64,000 nucleotides of DNA. Origin: Stichopus chloronotus. Taxonomy: Eukaryota > Echinodermata > Holothuroidea > Aspidochirotida > Stichopodidae. Where the stretch lies: the NCBI GenBank assembly GCA_021234535.1, contig CM037839.1:24167196-24231195 (forward strand), given 5' to 3'. The first letter of the stretch is position 1. Each line of letters opens with the position of its first letter. A program made the position numbers and the translations under genes. The notes beneath the pieces were generated by a model. The model was given only the letters and a program-made list of their open reading frames with translations. It had not been told where the DNA came from and made no database searches. Shown here one piece after another: positions 41,561 to 55,650 of the stretch.

Positions 41561-44030
41561 TAACCCCATCATTGGCCCTACGGCGGACCCCTGGATCTTA
41601 CCCTCTTGCATGCCTACCACTTTCCCCTGGGTGGCGCAGTGATCAATGAATCGTAATGTCCATGCACAATCACTGTGCCCCTGCAGTGCCCCCACCCCCT
41701 CCGAAATGGAAACTCTGGTGACGTCACTGAGTAATAGATGGTGTAGATTAAACTAAACGTATCTATAATCGCTATAAGGTAATCGCCCACTCACTCGGGA
41801 TCCATATATATATATACTGCACTGCAGGCAGTTGAGAAAGTGATATGCAACATCCACACCGTTATGTCTATATGATGCCCAGTTTTCAGAAATAATACTT
41901 ATCGTAACGACAACCATAACTTCAAACCAGTCGCAGGTATTTCTCATCAGAGTGACTACAATATCTTTGAAAAGGGTGTTATCTTCCATTTCGCTCGTGA
42001 AGATGTTTAATACAATTTGCTCCCACCTTACGTTTACGCCATGTAGCAGTAAACACGGCAGTGTAATGTTGTTAGTACCCACAAATTAAGGCGGTCGGTG
42101 GATTTTCGATACTTTTCGTTTAATACTTTTCGTTCAATGTTGCAGTACAATTAGGACATGGAAAACACACCTTGGAATATTAACCGAATTAATCATTTGA
42201 AACTGTTGAAAACAGTCATACTGTTCATTAAATCTATCAAACATTGATCATTTTACAAACAAATTTCTGTTTTACAATTATGCATCATAAATGAACGAAA
42301 GCCAAGTATGCCAATCTGTCACATCATGGGAAGGACTCATATGATATACCTTATGTTATCCTTTGTTTACTTAACCTTGGCAAGGACAATTGAGAGTTTC
42401 ATTTTGGAAGCATTCCTTGTCTTATCTACACATATTGATATCATTTACTGACATGAACCCCCAGTAATTAAGTAATTAAGGATAATTAAAGGACTAAAAA
42501 AAATACTGACACTGTGTAACACTTCACATCATTATTATTTCATTTCATTAAACTTTGAAAAATCATATCTCAAAAAACGATAATATATAGACAGAAAATT
42601 CCGACGGACTGTCATTCAGGATTTTACTCGGCAACTCCTACATGAAGACAGCCCGGTCTTTTCAAGATGCAAGATTAAGATCTTTGCGCAGCAGTCATTT
42701 CGTGCGGAGAGAGAGAGAGAGAGTATTTACCAGGCCATTTTGTTTTATTTTTTTTTATTTTTACAGCCCATTGACAGTTTCTGTTCTTCGCTTGATCATC
42801 TCATGTGACCATGCAGGGTCAGATATGCAGGGGGGGGGGGGGGATAACCGGTGTTTATACCCATCTTCAAAATTTTTATATTAGGTCCATACCCTTTTTT
42901 TTAAAAAAAAAAAGAAGAGGTCTCCGTTACACATAATAAGATTTTTTTCAGATTACTCTTTCCATCCGTTTACACCCCCACCCCCATTAGAGATGAAGGT
43001 TCCGCCTGATCCTACAGATATTTACCGTCCCTCCCAACTGTAAGAGGGCTACACAGACAAAGATGTACACTCTCTAAGCATGATTTTTTTTGTCAGTGAA
43101 TTTGCTGATGAGGTGTGTACTTGTTTGATGTCTTCAATACCACATGCAGATGATAGTGAACATATTATACACTTAAAGTTCATTTCATTTTTTCCCACGC
43201 CATCAAAAATAAGTTTAACGCTATAGATAAACAAATTAAGAGAAGATAACAAGTGCTGGGACGTGAAACAAAAAATTCTTAATGGTATAGCAGATAAGGA
43301 CACGCCCGGGGAAAATCATTACAAAAAAGAATAGATGTATAGAATAGTCCTCTACCTAAACCAGCAACAAACCTGCTACGCAGGCATAGTACTGTTGTCC
43401 CTGTTTAAAGGAACACCATTTATGAGATAGTGACTCTTGAGGCAATGTTAGTTATCGCGAATGACGTATAACCAGAAAGTTTCAGAGGGAAGGGGTAAAG
43501 AGGTAAAGTCTCGACACAGGAGAAGCAGCGATAACGCTATCTCAGACGAGAGCCCCCTCATCGCTTGACGGGTATCGTGCAAAAAAAAAAAAAAAAAAAT
43601 GCTTTTTAGACTGCACGAAGGAAATTTTTCTTCCCTGCATCTATGTGGGTTCATAAGTTTTAGCTAAGTATTCTTTGTACTTTAGGACCCTGGATTGGAA
43701 TTTTGCATTTCTACTGAGAATGATGTAAAGGGGCCCAGGTGATTAGGAAATTGGATAGGTTTATGGTTCATCCATCGACAAAAACCTGCATTCATCGTTA
43801 ATCACCCTGCATGCAAAGAGCAAATTGCCAGGTTTTATCAATATTAAAAAAAAAATCATACAATTAACCTTGTCCATTTTAAAAACAGAATCTATCAGTC
43901 ACAATGATTCTATGGAAACATTCATATTAAAAATACAGAATTTTAGCTTCATGCATGTGTTGTTCTCCAGGGCAAATATACTGGGATAATCATGAGTCGA
44001 TCACTTAACAAACGTCTGGAACATAAAATA
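41561..44030. other. Intergenic, no gene recognised
   Basis: It contains a TA microsatellite at 41803-41814, a GA tract near 42710-42722, G and A runs near 42831 and 42901, and an A run near 43581-43599. No coding domain was recognised. Confidence 0.5.
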
Positions 44031-44033
44031 ATT

Positions 44034-44117
44034 ATTAATGCAAAGTTTTATTCATTTTAGTTAACGTTTGAGTATTTATTCAAAAGTTTACTAGGATGGA
44101 TAAAACTTTGCATTAAT
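44034..44117. repeat. Inverted repeat with 18-bp perfect arms
   Basis: ATTAATGCAAAGTTTTAT at 44034-44051 pairs perfectly with 44100-44117 across a 48-bp spacer. Confidence 0.9.
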
Positions 44118-44119
44118 AG

Positions 44120-46030
44120 TTGGTTAGGTGTCTCTCTTTTTGTGCTATATATTTGGTGATGTCTAGCTTGAGCAATCCATTTAAGAATTTATTAAGTGAA
44201 GGTTGCAATACACAATGCAGTGTCTGTGACTGAGGTAACCTTGAGTCAATCACTATACCAAAACAGACCAAAGAAAAACAATTAATTAACACAAATAAGA
44301 ATGATGATGTTTATAAACAAAATGAATGTTGTCTTTCCTTTCTAACACATATACGAGCCTCATCAAAGACATTTTGGTCACAATGTTGGTAACGTCTGCA
44401 AAGTTTTAGCCCATACTTAAGCAGAAACTAAGCATATTGCAGTATGTAACATAATCGCTTTGAACATAAAAATGACAAGGAAAATAATTGCCTTCGATGT
44501 TGTTTGCGGAATGTACATTTTAGGTCATATCCACATTGAAATAGGTTACATGCTGTGCTGGCGTTAATTAAACACAGTGATCAACTCATGATACTGATCG
44601 ACTCATGATTACTACACTAAATTATTCAATTACTACTACGTGTACTGGGCTTTTGAGTGGAGGATCTCAAGATATGTATTGCACAAACATCGGGAGATAG
44701 ACGATATTTCATGCACTTTAAATAAGAGTAAATTTTCATTTTAAATTAATGTAGTTCTGGCCTCCCATTTGTATAGAGTTACGTAAGTGTGAATGATAAG
44801 ATACATGACGCAAAACTAAAAACGCCACACGAAGCCGACGTACTTATCCCTTTAAAAATTGAAACTTATCAGGCTAGAGAAAATCTAATTGATTTAGCAC
44901 AAATTGTTCTTTCCGTTGGACCTCTTCAATTGCAACTCCCTGATTAGACCATAGGCATTGAGCTTCTTAAGAAGTCAGTAAATTTTACTGCTCAAAGTGA
45001 CTCTTTATGGCACGAGTCTGTCCGAAGTAAAGTACTGTCATGTAAAAATAAATATATCTACCATATGATAATAGCAAAGCGGCATGCCCCCAAAACAAAA
45101 TAAGTGCATGGTATATGTATGACAGCACACACTAATAATTTCCTTCCCCTCCCCTCCCTCCCCCCACTCCCTCCCGAGCAGTCCTCGAAATGGACGGAGA
45201 GAGCCCTGTATACGTTCAGGACAATTACCGGTATAGGAATTAACAAAACAGATCAGATAGGACGGGTACGGAACATTAGAAAATTCTGCCGCTTGAACGT
45301 TGGACATTTATACTTTGACCTTGATTTCCGAATCAAGCAGTGCAGCGTATTTTTGTGGTTAACCTTAGGATACTAAGCATCGTCCTTCAAAACATTTTTA
45401 AAGATTGATTTGCATTTCCTCGTATAATGCGGCTAGAATGAATCGAATTCAGTGGCTAAATTGGTTACCAAATGAATTTTGACAACTAAAAATCGGTTCA
45501 GGTTTATTGAAATTATGCACCAAAATAAAATTTAAAAAATCGGGAATTGAATTAAAAATTTCCAGACCAGTGTGTCAAATTGTTGATAATTGGTACCAAA
45601 ACATATCAAACAGGTAATTCTTGTTCCGACATTAACAAAAGTGTGGCTATCATTACAAAGGAGCATTGTTTCTTGATATTGTCAGGAGTGAGATACACAC
45701 CTAATCTTTGTTTGGGCTGTGAACACCCTGTAGGAGAACTAAGGTCAGTTTGTTATTTGCGGTTTTGTATGTTTGCCTAAAAATTCGGCCAAGTCAGTAC
45801 GCTATTGGCCAAGTCATTTCGCTGTTTCAAAGGACAGAATTTTCTAATGAAAGTTATTGGAGACACGGCTTTTGCAAAATTCATTTTACTGACCCTTTGT
45901 AACGGAAATCATATACCCTTTCGTAAAATTAGCCATCAAATTGACAATGCTGTGTTATGGAAGGGTCGGGGGTGGTGAAATTATTACACACTACCTCTAC
46001 ATATTCTCTCTGGTTATTTCAAGTTACCTT
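44120..46030. other. Intergenic, no gene recognised
   Basis: 45025-45090 repeats the sequence at 24935-25000 and is followed by a C-rich tract at 45145-45173. No gene is supported. Confidence 0.5.
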
Positions 46031-46034
46031 TGTA

Positions 46035-46277
46035 TTGTTCCGACTGTCTATGGAATATGCACGCTGGTTCAAAGTGCATAGATGGACAGGCTTATACCGC
46101 TATTATTTTATATGTAAGGGTTTATCTTGATAACAATATCGTGGGAAGATGGCAGCTGACTTGCCCAAAATCGCTTCTTTCATATCCATATTTCAAGAGT
46201 AACATCTGAACATCTCCTTCACCCACTGATTCAGTCTCATCTGAGTGAAGAAGACACAGAAACTATAGAAGGGGAAA
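46035..46277 (+). promoter_or_regulatory. Amylase copy 2 promoter region
   Basis: It is conserved with 26345-26591, including the GATA pair at 46122-46133 at the same distance from ATG and the TCCATATTTCAAGAGTAACA block near 46185. Upstream of about 46030 the two copies diverge, marking the left limit of the duplication. Confidence 0.5.
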
Positions 46278-46351
46278 ATGAAGGTTTTTGTTCTCCTCCT
46301 GACCGCGCTTATCGCAAAAGCCCAATATGAGACCAACATGATCCCTGGAAG

Positions 46352-47170
<819 letters not shown>

Positions 47171-47319
47171 TAAGTAGTCCATTGGTAATGCTCAATAAAT
47201 GTAATCATTTAATGTCACTTTACTTCTTTTTCACTCTTACTTCTATTTTGTACGTTTAAGTATGACATGCTGTTATGCAGAACATTTTTTACCTCATCTC
47301 ATCCAAAACGTATCCTTGC

Positions 47320-47560
47320 AGATTCGTGTGCAAGTGTGTGTGTCTTGATACCCTTGTTTTCGGGTGGAATCGAGGACCGAAACAATAGATTTTAGGTCCT
47401 CTGTAGAAAATTCAACAGATTTCTCCGGTCCTCTCAAGATTAACAATAGAGAGTCTATTGTTAAGGTTAGGGTTGAGGAAGAAAAAAAAACAAAAGAAAG
47501 CACAATGACGTCCTCGGAATGAATGGAAAACAACGTTGTGTGTGTTTGTGTGTGTGTGCG
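47320..47560 (+). repeat. Dispersed repeat with TG tract (copy b)
   Basis: It is the reverse complement of 22838-23052: CCCTTGTTTTCGGGTGGAAT, then CGAGGACCGAAACAATAGAT. TG tracts lie on both sides (47328-47341 and 47538-47570). Confidence 0.8.
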
Positions 47561-47599
47561 CGTGTGTGTGTACCCAGGCACTTATCCAAAGTTTGGTTT

Positions 47600-48450
47600 T
47601 CCAAGTATACCCTGAAAAGGGTATCCGAAATTAAATTTGAACTTGGTAAGATTGTGCATGTTGCCAAAATGTCCAGGATGTGTTAGTTGTATATGGTAAA
47701 TTGAGTCAAATTTTCTCTTTGTAGGTTGCATCAAAATTGGTATTTTAAACGTTTTGCAAGGACTTTCCTGAGAATGTATTACTATTAAAGTTAAGACAGT
47801 GAAATTTCCTAAGTTGGAGAAAAAGGTCAATTTTGCCCAAAAATTTGTATCTCCAGTATATCTTGAGAACTATTAGGAAATTAACTTAACACTTTACAAG
47901 GACCTACCTGAGAACATATTCGACAGCATTATATTACTGCAATGGTGAATCCAGTGAAATATGCTGATTGTTTAGAAGAAAAAAAATTGCAAAAGAATTA
48001 GAGATTGCCATCATATTTTGGGAGCTATTTGAGCATTATACCAAATATTTTGCAAGGACTTACCTATTAACATAATGATCAAGATATATCACTTTTATAG
48101 CAACGTTTGTGAAATTTGCTGATTTTTCAGAAAAAAAAAGACAATTTTGTGCCACAATTCCGATTTTCAGCATATTTCGAGAACTGTTAGACTAATAAAC
48201 CTAAATCTTGGTATAGTTACAGGAGAGCAAAATATTCAAGATACATCACTTTCATGGGGAAAATTAGTCAAATCTGCTGAAGTTTGAGAAAACCCTACTT
48301 GGGGCCAATTTTTCATTTCCAAAATAGCTAGAAACTTGTTGAACAAATTAATTTAAATTTTTCTTCGAAGTAACGGGCTTACCTGCAATGCTCAAAAAAT
48401 ATGAAAAACCTGAATGAAATTTGCCTTTTTGTGAGAAAAAGAAATGGTGT
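47600..48450 (+). repeat. Satellite of about 5 diverged units of 140-162 bp
   Basis: The landmark TTTTGCAAGGACTTACCTGA recurs in degenerate form near 47752, 47892, 48049, 48211 and 48363. Each is followed by a GAAATTTGCTGATTTTT-like stretch, an A run and AGCATATTTCGAGAACTRTT. It lies wholly in intron 1 of amylase copy 2. Confidence 0.8.
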
Positions 48451-48724
48451 GTATAAGAAATTTTGATATATGACTAAACAGAAACTTTGTTTGCTCATAT
48501 GTAAACAATTAGCAGTAACATTGTTTTGTAAGTTATGAATCTAACATAAAATACAGCAGCATTATAGTGCATTCCACCAAGATGGGGGTACCTCGCTGGG
48601 AAAGACATGGTTAATGAAAACAGATTTTGTTCAAACATTTCATGAATATTACAATAATGTAAAGGCCCTTCAAAAAGTGGCACGACATTTGCGGAACATT
48701 CCCTGCACTTTCACACTGATACAG

Positions 48725-48951
48725 CTTTTTGGAACCGAAAGAATTCGGTGGTGTGCAGGTCCCACCACCGCAAGAGCATCCCTCTCTGACTTATAATAGC
48801 GTAGATGATACGTGGTGGGACAGATACCAACCCGCAGAATCGAGAGGTGGAACTGAGGCAGAATTTCGAAACATGGTGGCACGTTGCAGTGCTGTAGGCG
48901 TACGTATCTACGTCTACGCAGTGATTAATCATATGTCAGCCACCGGCGCAG
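48725..48951 (+). pseudogene. Amylase copy 2, exon 2
   Basis: It follows GATACAG and ends before GTAAGA. It is in frame throughout (FLEPKEFGGVQVPPPQEHP to INHMSATGA). It lacks four codons that copy 1 has after YQPA and carries the Asp-to-Tyr change in region I. Confidence 0.88.
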
Positions 48952-50405
48952 GTAAGACCATGTTAGTATAATCAGCGGATTGGTTGGTAAATTTTAGTAT
49001 TTGTTGTTTTTAAAAACTCATCAATGTTTGGCATAGTAGTATGTAGGCTCATTAAGTTGTCTGTCTATGGATCAAAGTGTCGTTCACATCAACCGTAACA
49101 CGCAAACAGTGTATACATTTACATATATAACTGAAGTGTACATCCACAAGCAAGTTTCCATTTAGAGGCGAATTTAAAGGAACTTCTCTATCAACAAGAC
49201 GACTTAAACGTAATACATGAGATCCCCTACCGTTCACATCGGTAGAAGTTTCTTTCACTGAGAAATACTGCTTTTTTGTTGAAAGTTCTCAACCGGCGCA
49301 GTCTCATGTCTTCTAAAAATATGTGAACACATTTTTCATGCAATAAACCGTTCTCACTTTCAGAAAATATCTTGAAAAATTCTGGAAATGAAGTCTTTGA
49401 ATGCTATTTGTAGCAGTCCGTTGTGACGTAGTGCCCTAGTTTGTTCATTAGTATCGATATGGTGTGCAGCATGGGTCACAGCACCTGGTATTTGGTAATG
49501 AAACGAAATATTTTACACTAGGCAGAACAAAAAGATATTCATGAGGTTTACACAAACATTGAACTTAGATAATTTTGTATCTTAATAGCCTCAGTTGATG
49601 GAAATAGGAAAAGTGCAACAGGTCTTACGTCTCCTCAACGCCAGCTGCAATATTAGAATAGTTTTCAGGCTCGTAATGAGCAAACTTTTAAGGATTTGTA
49701 TAACTCCTTTCATAGTGAAATGTTGTAAACATATATACGTCGATGCAGTCATTAAACAAACCATAAAGGGGAAGTCTAGCAGTTACAAAACCAATACAAT
49801 TCTGATCGATTTGAACACTGCAATCACTATGACGAAGCTTCATGGTACTGCATTGCCCATTACCACACTTCTTTGTAACAGATGTAACAGAACCACGTAC
49901 ACATTCATGTTCCATTCAGAAAGTGGATTACCCAAAATCACCTGTACCAAAAATATGTCACTCTGAAATTGTAACATTTTAGTTTCTGACGCCTTTCTTT
50001 TTTTTTTTCTATTGTCTCCAATGACAAATTCATATTGACTCAATTGTTGATATTGAGTCACGAAATGCTAACTAGCTAGATGAAGTAGTGACATATATCA
50101 AGATGGGGATATCTGCGTTGAAGTTAAATATGTTGACCACGGAGGTCCATGGTGTTTAAATAGTTATCAAGAAATACAAAGCTGCCAAATGTATTCCCCC
50201 GGTCATCCCACATTTACATTTCAGTTCCACCAAATGCCATTTAAATGTTGTTGGGAATAGTGCTACAGATATTTCTTTTTTATTTCGTTCATTACATTTT
50301 AAAGTCCAAAACCATTTAGCTCAGAGACACATGCAATCGTATCATACATGACAAAGACTGAGCACGAAAATGTCAAGTATCTCCTTTCAACATTTTTCTA
50401 TCCAG
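48952..50405 (+). other. Amylase copy 2, intron 2
   Basis: GTAAGA to TATCCAG, 1.45 kb. It is partly alignable with intron 2 of copy 1. A 123-residue frame inside (49595-49966) shows no domain. Confidence 0.8.
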
Positions 50406-51487
50406 AGGGAGTGGCCGGTTCTACGTGTGATGCATCCAGTTACAGCTTTCCTGCTGTGTCATACTGGTTTTTGGATTTTAACGTCCCTTGTCATTACTGT
50501 CCCAACTTAAGTGGAGGCATTGATAACTACAACGATCCAGTAGAAGTCCGAAACTGTAATCTGGTCGGACTCACCGATCTCTCACTTTGGGAAGACCACG
50601 TAGTGGAGAAGATCACTGGTTATTTAAATCACCTTATCAGTATGTGCGTGGCTGGGTTTAGAATAGACGCAGTGAAACACATGTGGCCAGATCACCTATC
50701 TTTGGACCGGGCAAGAGGCCATTCATTGTACAAGAGGTCATCGACTACGGCGGGGAAGCAATCACCTCAGGTGAATACTGTTACATCGGTCGTGTGACAA
50801 GAGTTTAAGTACAGCAGGGAGCTCGGCGGAGCCGTCCTAGGGAGGAATCATTTGAGAGGGCTGAAAAATTTTGGCGAAGGTTGGGGCTTCCTGCATAGAG
50901 ACCGCGCTCTGGTGTTCGTAGATAACCATGACAACCAGCGAGACGATCATCGATATGACATGGGCATAGTTACATACAAGGAGAGCACGCAGTACAAGAT
51001 AGCTACCACCTTCATGTTAGGCTATGATTATGGTATTCCCCGTGTAATGAGTAGCTACCAGTTCTATAACAGAGACCAAGCTGCTCCTCCTTGGAGTCCC
51101 TATTTCAGTAGCAATGGTGCTTGCAATTGGGATAGCGGTTGGGTATGTGAGCATCGATGGAGAGAGATCGCTAATATGGTCAAATTTAGGAAAGTCTGCG
51201 AAGGACAAGGGGTAGACAACTGGGTAGACAATGGCAGAAACCAAATCGCCTTCTCTCGTGGCAACAAAGGATTCATTGTCATCAACGGAGATACCTACAA
51301 ACTGAGAGCTTGGGTTTACACTGGAATGGCGGAAGGCCGTTACTGTGACGTCATTTCCGGTGACAAGGAGAAGGGCAGCTGCACTGGGAGCACAATATAC
51401 CTTAATGATTGGTGTTGGGCTTACATTGAAATTGACAATAACAACGACAGTCCAATTATTGCATTCCACGTCGAATCTAAGTTGTAA
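50406..51487 (+). pseudogene. Amylase copy 2, exon 3
   Basis: Exon 3 is 30 bases shorter than in copy 1 (minus 40, plus 1, plus 9). The plus 9 is an in-frame loop difference (AAPPWSPYFSSNGACNW). The frame is open to about 50694, shifted to a TGA at 50795, then open again from about 50805 to TAA at 51485-51487. Confidence 0.9.
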
Positions 51488-52400
51488 ATTTGACGAAAAA
51501 AAGTAGCGATCATTCCAACATTCTACGTAGATTTTTCAACAATTAACGTTGTTGGTTAAACAACTTTCTCTGGTTGCCACTGGTGATGAAGAGTGAATGA
51601 CTATGGTGTGGGGAACATAGTTATCATAATTTCACAATATAAGGAACTGAATGAAATTTTCGGCCCAGTAACAATCAGAGCAAGTTAAGTTCTTCTCATT
51701 TTAACATATTGACAAATTCACCTTCATTAAGTTAAAACTTTTCGTTTCGTAATTGAAAAATTCCCGCTAAATTTACTTTGATACACTAAACAACCGTTTC
51801 ACTGTTGCGTAGTCATTTTTTAAAGTGTTTATCTTTTCTTCACAGAAACATGGACCATGATTGATGTTTGCAAAGCAGACATAAATGAAGAACATCTAGC
51901 AAAACTTGTGCAACATTTCCCTTTTATAAGCAGTGCTAGTTTAGAAGCATGAAAGAACTCAAGCACCGTTTCCCACAGTATGAATAACAAAATCTAAAGA
52001 GGGTAACGACTAAGTTATATCATGGAGATCCATGTCTTAGAGGGAGACACATCAGAATCTGCTTCCTTTGTATCAGCATAGGTACTGCCAAGGACTTCTA
52101 TTTCGTTCACCACTTACACATTAAACTTGCTTAGAAGGTGTTAGGAACCTTAAATGAAAGGTCGTTAAATTTGCATGGTGCCGTAAATTACATCGGAAAA
52201 AAATGTCCACATATACTTTGTCAATAGTTACCTTGAGAATAAGAAAACTTTCCAATGTTCCAACTTTCCAATTTCTCCTTCTAAATTGCAATTCCCTTGA
52301 TAGATAGTTCCCTCTTGCATTAAGCGTTTCAATAGTAAGTTGCTTGGCGGGCAGTGACGTAACCAAGAAGAACCGAGGAATTTCCCTACCCGTCAATTAG
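51488..52400 (+). other. Amylase copy 2 3' flank, part of the duplication
   Basis: It can be aligned with 31821-32950, with indels. The right limit of the duplication is near 52400, where similarity fades after GTGACGTAACC. Confidence 0.6.
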
Positions 52401-52499
52401 AAGGGGAAAATTGTCATGCAAACTTTGTATGAATTTGTAACACACTTTTATAGAGCATTTTTGACGATTTGACCTTTGCTCAATGCCGCCATGTGCTTT

Positions 52500-53240
52500 A
52501 CGAGGGGGGGGGGGATTTGTCCCCTTCCCCGTCTCCTGCTCTTGTGGGGGAGGCAAGTTGTCATACCACAATAGTCGGACAAAAATACTGTTTTGCGGAA
52601 TAATTCAGGAATAAACTATTTTGAAGAAGGAAATTATGTAATAACCACGGTACACTTTTTGTTGCAACAAATCGTCATGTATCGAGGTGGGTGGCGGGGG
52701 GGGGGGGGTTGAACCATAGTCTTGTGCGACTGGTTTTGAGGGGGCATCGCAAGAGTGAAAAGATGACTGAGGAGATCGAAAAGACGATTTTCAGAGGGGT
52801 ATTTTTCTTCAAAAAGTTTCTGCTACGTTTTGCGCTGCGCTTGCCTTTCCACAACTCTAGCCGGTATGTAAGTGATGAAGAGCGTCACTTGAGCGCCCCC
52901 CCCCCCCACGAATACCCCATTCCAACAACAGTTGCGAAGGGATCTGGGGGGGGTGGGACCTAGGGCTATAGATTAAATGAAAGAGGGTGTGTGATTCATT
53001 AGGATTCTTGTCTCATCTGAATGAATCTAATACAAACCACCATTTTTCATAGATTGATTTTTTTTTTGCCATTAATTGAGAAATGTGGGCATGAGATCTC
53101 TTAGTCAAGGTTGAATGCTGCTTAAAACATTCGGAGGGGGCAGTGTCCAGTCATCAGCTACACGCTTCCATCAGGGCATGTTTCGGAAAAAAGTTTTTGA
53201 TAAAAAAAAATACTACGAATGATGGTGTAGAGGGGCCCTG
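52500..53240 (-). repeat. hAT-like core repeat with several G/C runs
   Basis: GGGCATGAGATCTCTTAGTC and AATTGAGAAATGTGGGCATG (about 53080-53110) match 25740-25800. G runs lie at 52504-52513 and 52696-52708, and a C run at about 52899-52909. The open frame at 52691-52963 is repeat sequence. Confidence 0.6.
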
Positions 53241-55640
53241 GTGAAAAGAAAATTGCATATAGGTGTAAAATTCATTGATAGATCTGAATACATTATCATT
53301 CAAGCTGCATGGTAGAGAGGAACCTGCTAAGTCTTAGTATGGGTTGGTGGTAAAGGTTCACCCGCACTATCCTTGCGTCTCAGATCCCTCTGTATGCGTA
53401 ACAAAATCCGGCAGTGACTTAACCGTCAACGTCACCCCCAGCTCCCCACCCCCCCCCCCGTCCCGTGTACGAACTTTATTTTCTTCATTGTTGAAAAATT
53501 AACAAAGTCCATGTCATTTGGGAATTATTTAATAATGATGCAAATTTTATCCAATGACTTACTCCAACTCCATTTTAGGTGAAACGGGGGGGGGGGGGAG
53601 GGAGGGAGGATGGGTATACCGAGGCAATACCATTGGTAGGGGATCCCAACCCATGCCCAATTCACCTTCTGCTTCTTAGGCCACTGTCATTGCCATCGGC
53701 GTACCTGTGTGATCTATTACTTTCAATGTTCAACGTGTTCGGCTAGTTAGGCCAGCAACACTGAAACAATCGTCACACCCAATCAACCATGATGAACACA
53801 TAGCCTATATGATGTAATTTTTAAGTGATGTCATGACGTCACTTTGTAAAAGACAAAATGGCAATTTACCCCACAATAATAGTAAAAAAAAACAATTTTA
53901 AGATTCATAAGAATTTGGGGGAAGGAAGATTAATGGTTACTTCACATGCGTCTACGAATACTAGTTTCTAGAAAGAGTCACTGTAAGTCCCCAGCCCGAT
54001 GTGTCTGCTTTAAAGCGTACCTAAATCTAGGATAACAAGAAAATATATAGAGGTTGGGAATAAAATTGTATTCATGCACCTCCCGTCTTTATAGCTTGTT
54101 ACATTTGCCGAGATATAAAAAGTTTATTGATATACACCTACTTGGAAGTAGGCAAAGTTTGCAATAGTTTTTGATATCATTCTTGTGCAACTCAGATTAC
54201 TTGCTTTGTTTCCTTGTGAATTAAAATAATATTAGTCTAAAACGATCAAGTTTATCGTATTCTATCATAGTAAGTTGCACGGAGAAGGCTTGTATAAGCA
54301 AGTTACGTCATAACAGTGGGGTCAGCTCCTTGGTAAAACGGTGACTACATTTCATGATAAGAAACGATGGCTTTCAGAAAACGAAGAAAGAAACTTTAAT
54401 AGTACAAGACTGAGCATCACAATTTTATTGCCCAACCTTCCACTATAAACAGAGTCAATAAGGTTCCAGAGTTCATACCTCAGTTCAGGAATGGCCCGTG
54501 AATATGCCGTTTGGACCATGTGCATTCACTTTTTTAAGCGTTGTGACAATATTTTGGCATTTTTAGGCGTACATGAGGTACATTTTACGCCGGTCGACTA
54601 TTATCACTGGTGACATCTTGTCACAAGCATCTGTAACTCTCCATGACTATTTCACTGAGGCTGACGAACTTCCACAACGCTTCAGTTATTGAGATGTACA
54701 TGGTTCAGCACCCTGGTACTACTTACCTTACAGATTTGAGTTTAGCAGTAAATTCATGTCTTTCGAGAATCACAATTGCGTGACACAAAATAATTAAGGA
54801 AGCTTCAGTAGCAACCGACTAAAAGGAAGGAAAAGAAAGGATATAGTCTACTCCAAATTTATTAAGGGTTTATTACCGTATATCGTACACTATATATCCT
54901 TCATATATCTACTATTACATGGACAAACAGTCGTATCCATGCTTGTGCGGTCTTCCCCCCCCCCCCCTCCCTTTCACCGGGTTCTTTTATGCACAAGGGA
55001 AAATGTGTGATAAGAAAACACCGGGAAAGTGACAAAAAAAAAAAAACTCATTCAGATTGAAGGTTCTCCTTTTTATATTGGTTATTGTAGGGCATAGATA
55101 AACAAAGCAAATAATACAAAGCCGTGGTTTAGATAATGAGCAATCCGTTCATTCTAAATAAGAACTATGACCACCTCTTGACTGGGGCGAGACCGGCGGT
55201 GAAAAAGAATTACATGAAGAAATTTACATACCACATTCTGGTGCCGGAGGACATCCCACAAACGTATAGTCTCACCTCTCTGTCTCCACCTCCCCTCCCC
55301 ACCTTTCTTTCTCAGTCTCTCTCCAGTCATAAACTATGGCATTACATGTTTTTGAACAGCACTGTTCCTGTCAGTGATACTGTTCAGCAGCGATACAAGT
55401 CAAATACAAGTTAGAGCAGAGCTACACAGAAATGTACTTAGGTAAGCGTGATGCTTTGCGTGTTTTATAGAGTAATATGAGACTACTATATAGATACACT
55501 TCTGTTCGAGGGTTTTTGTCGAAAAATAATAGTATGATCATGCTGTGAATGTAAGGAAATTAATGCAAGAAATTAATTTTTATTGTTACTCCAATTTACT
55601 TGTGTGTATCTAGTCAGCTGTTGACTTGTCCTCAGGTTGG
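53241..55640. other. Intergenic, no gene recognised
   Basis: G and C runs lie near 53449, 53587 and 54955. A frame of 92 residues at 55136-55414 shows no domain. Confidence 0.5.
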
Positions 55641-55650
55641 CAATGGACAT

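Noticed and set aside
51017..51469. A 150-residue minus-strand frame
   Set aside because: It is the antisense of amylase copy 2 exon 3, with no independent protein features.
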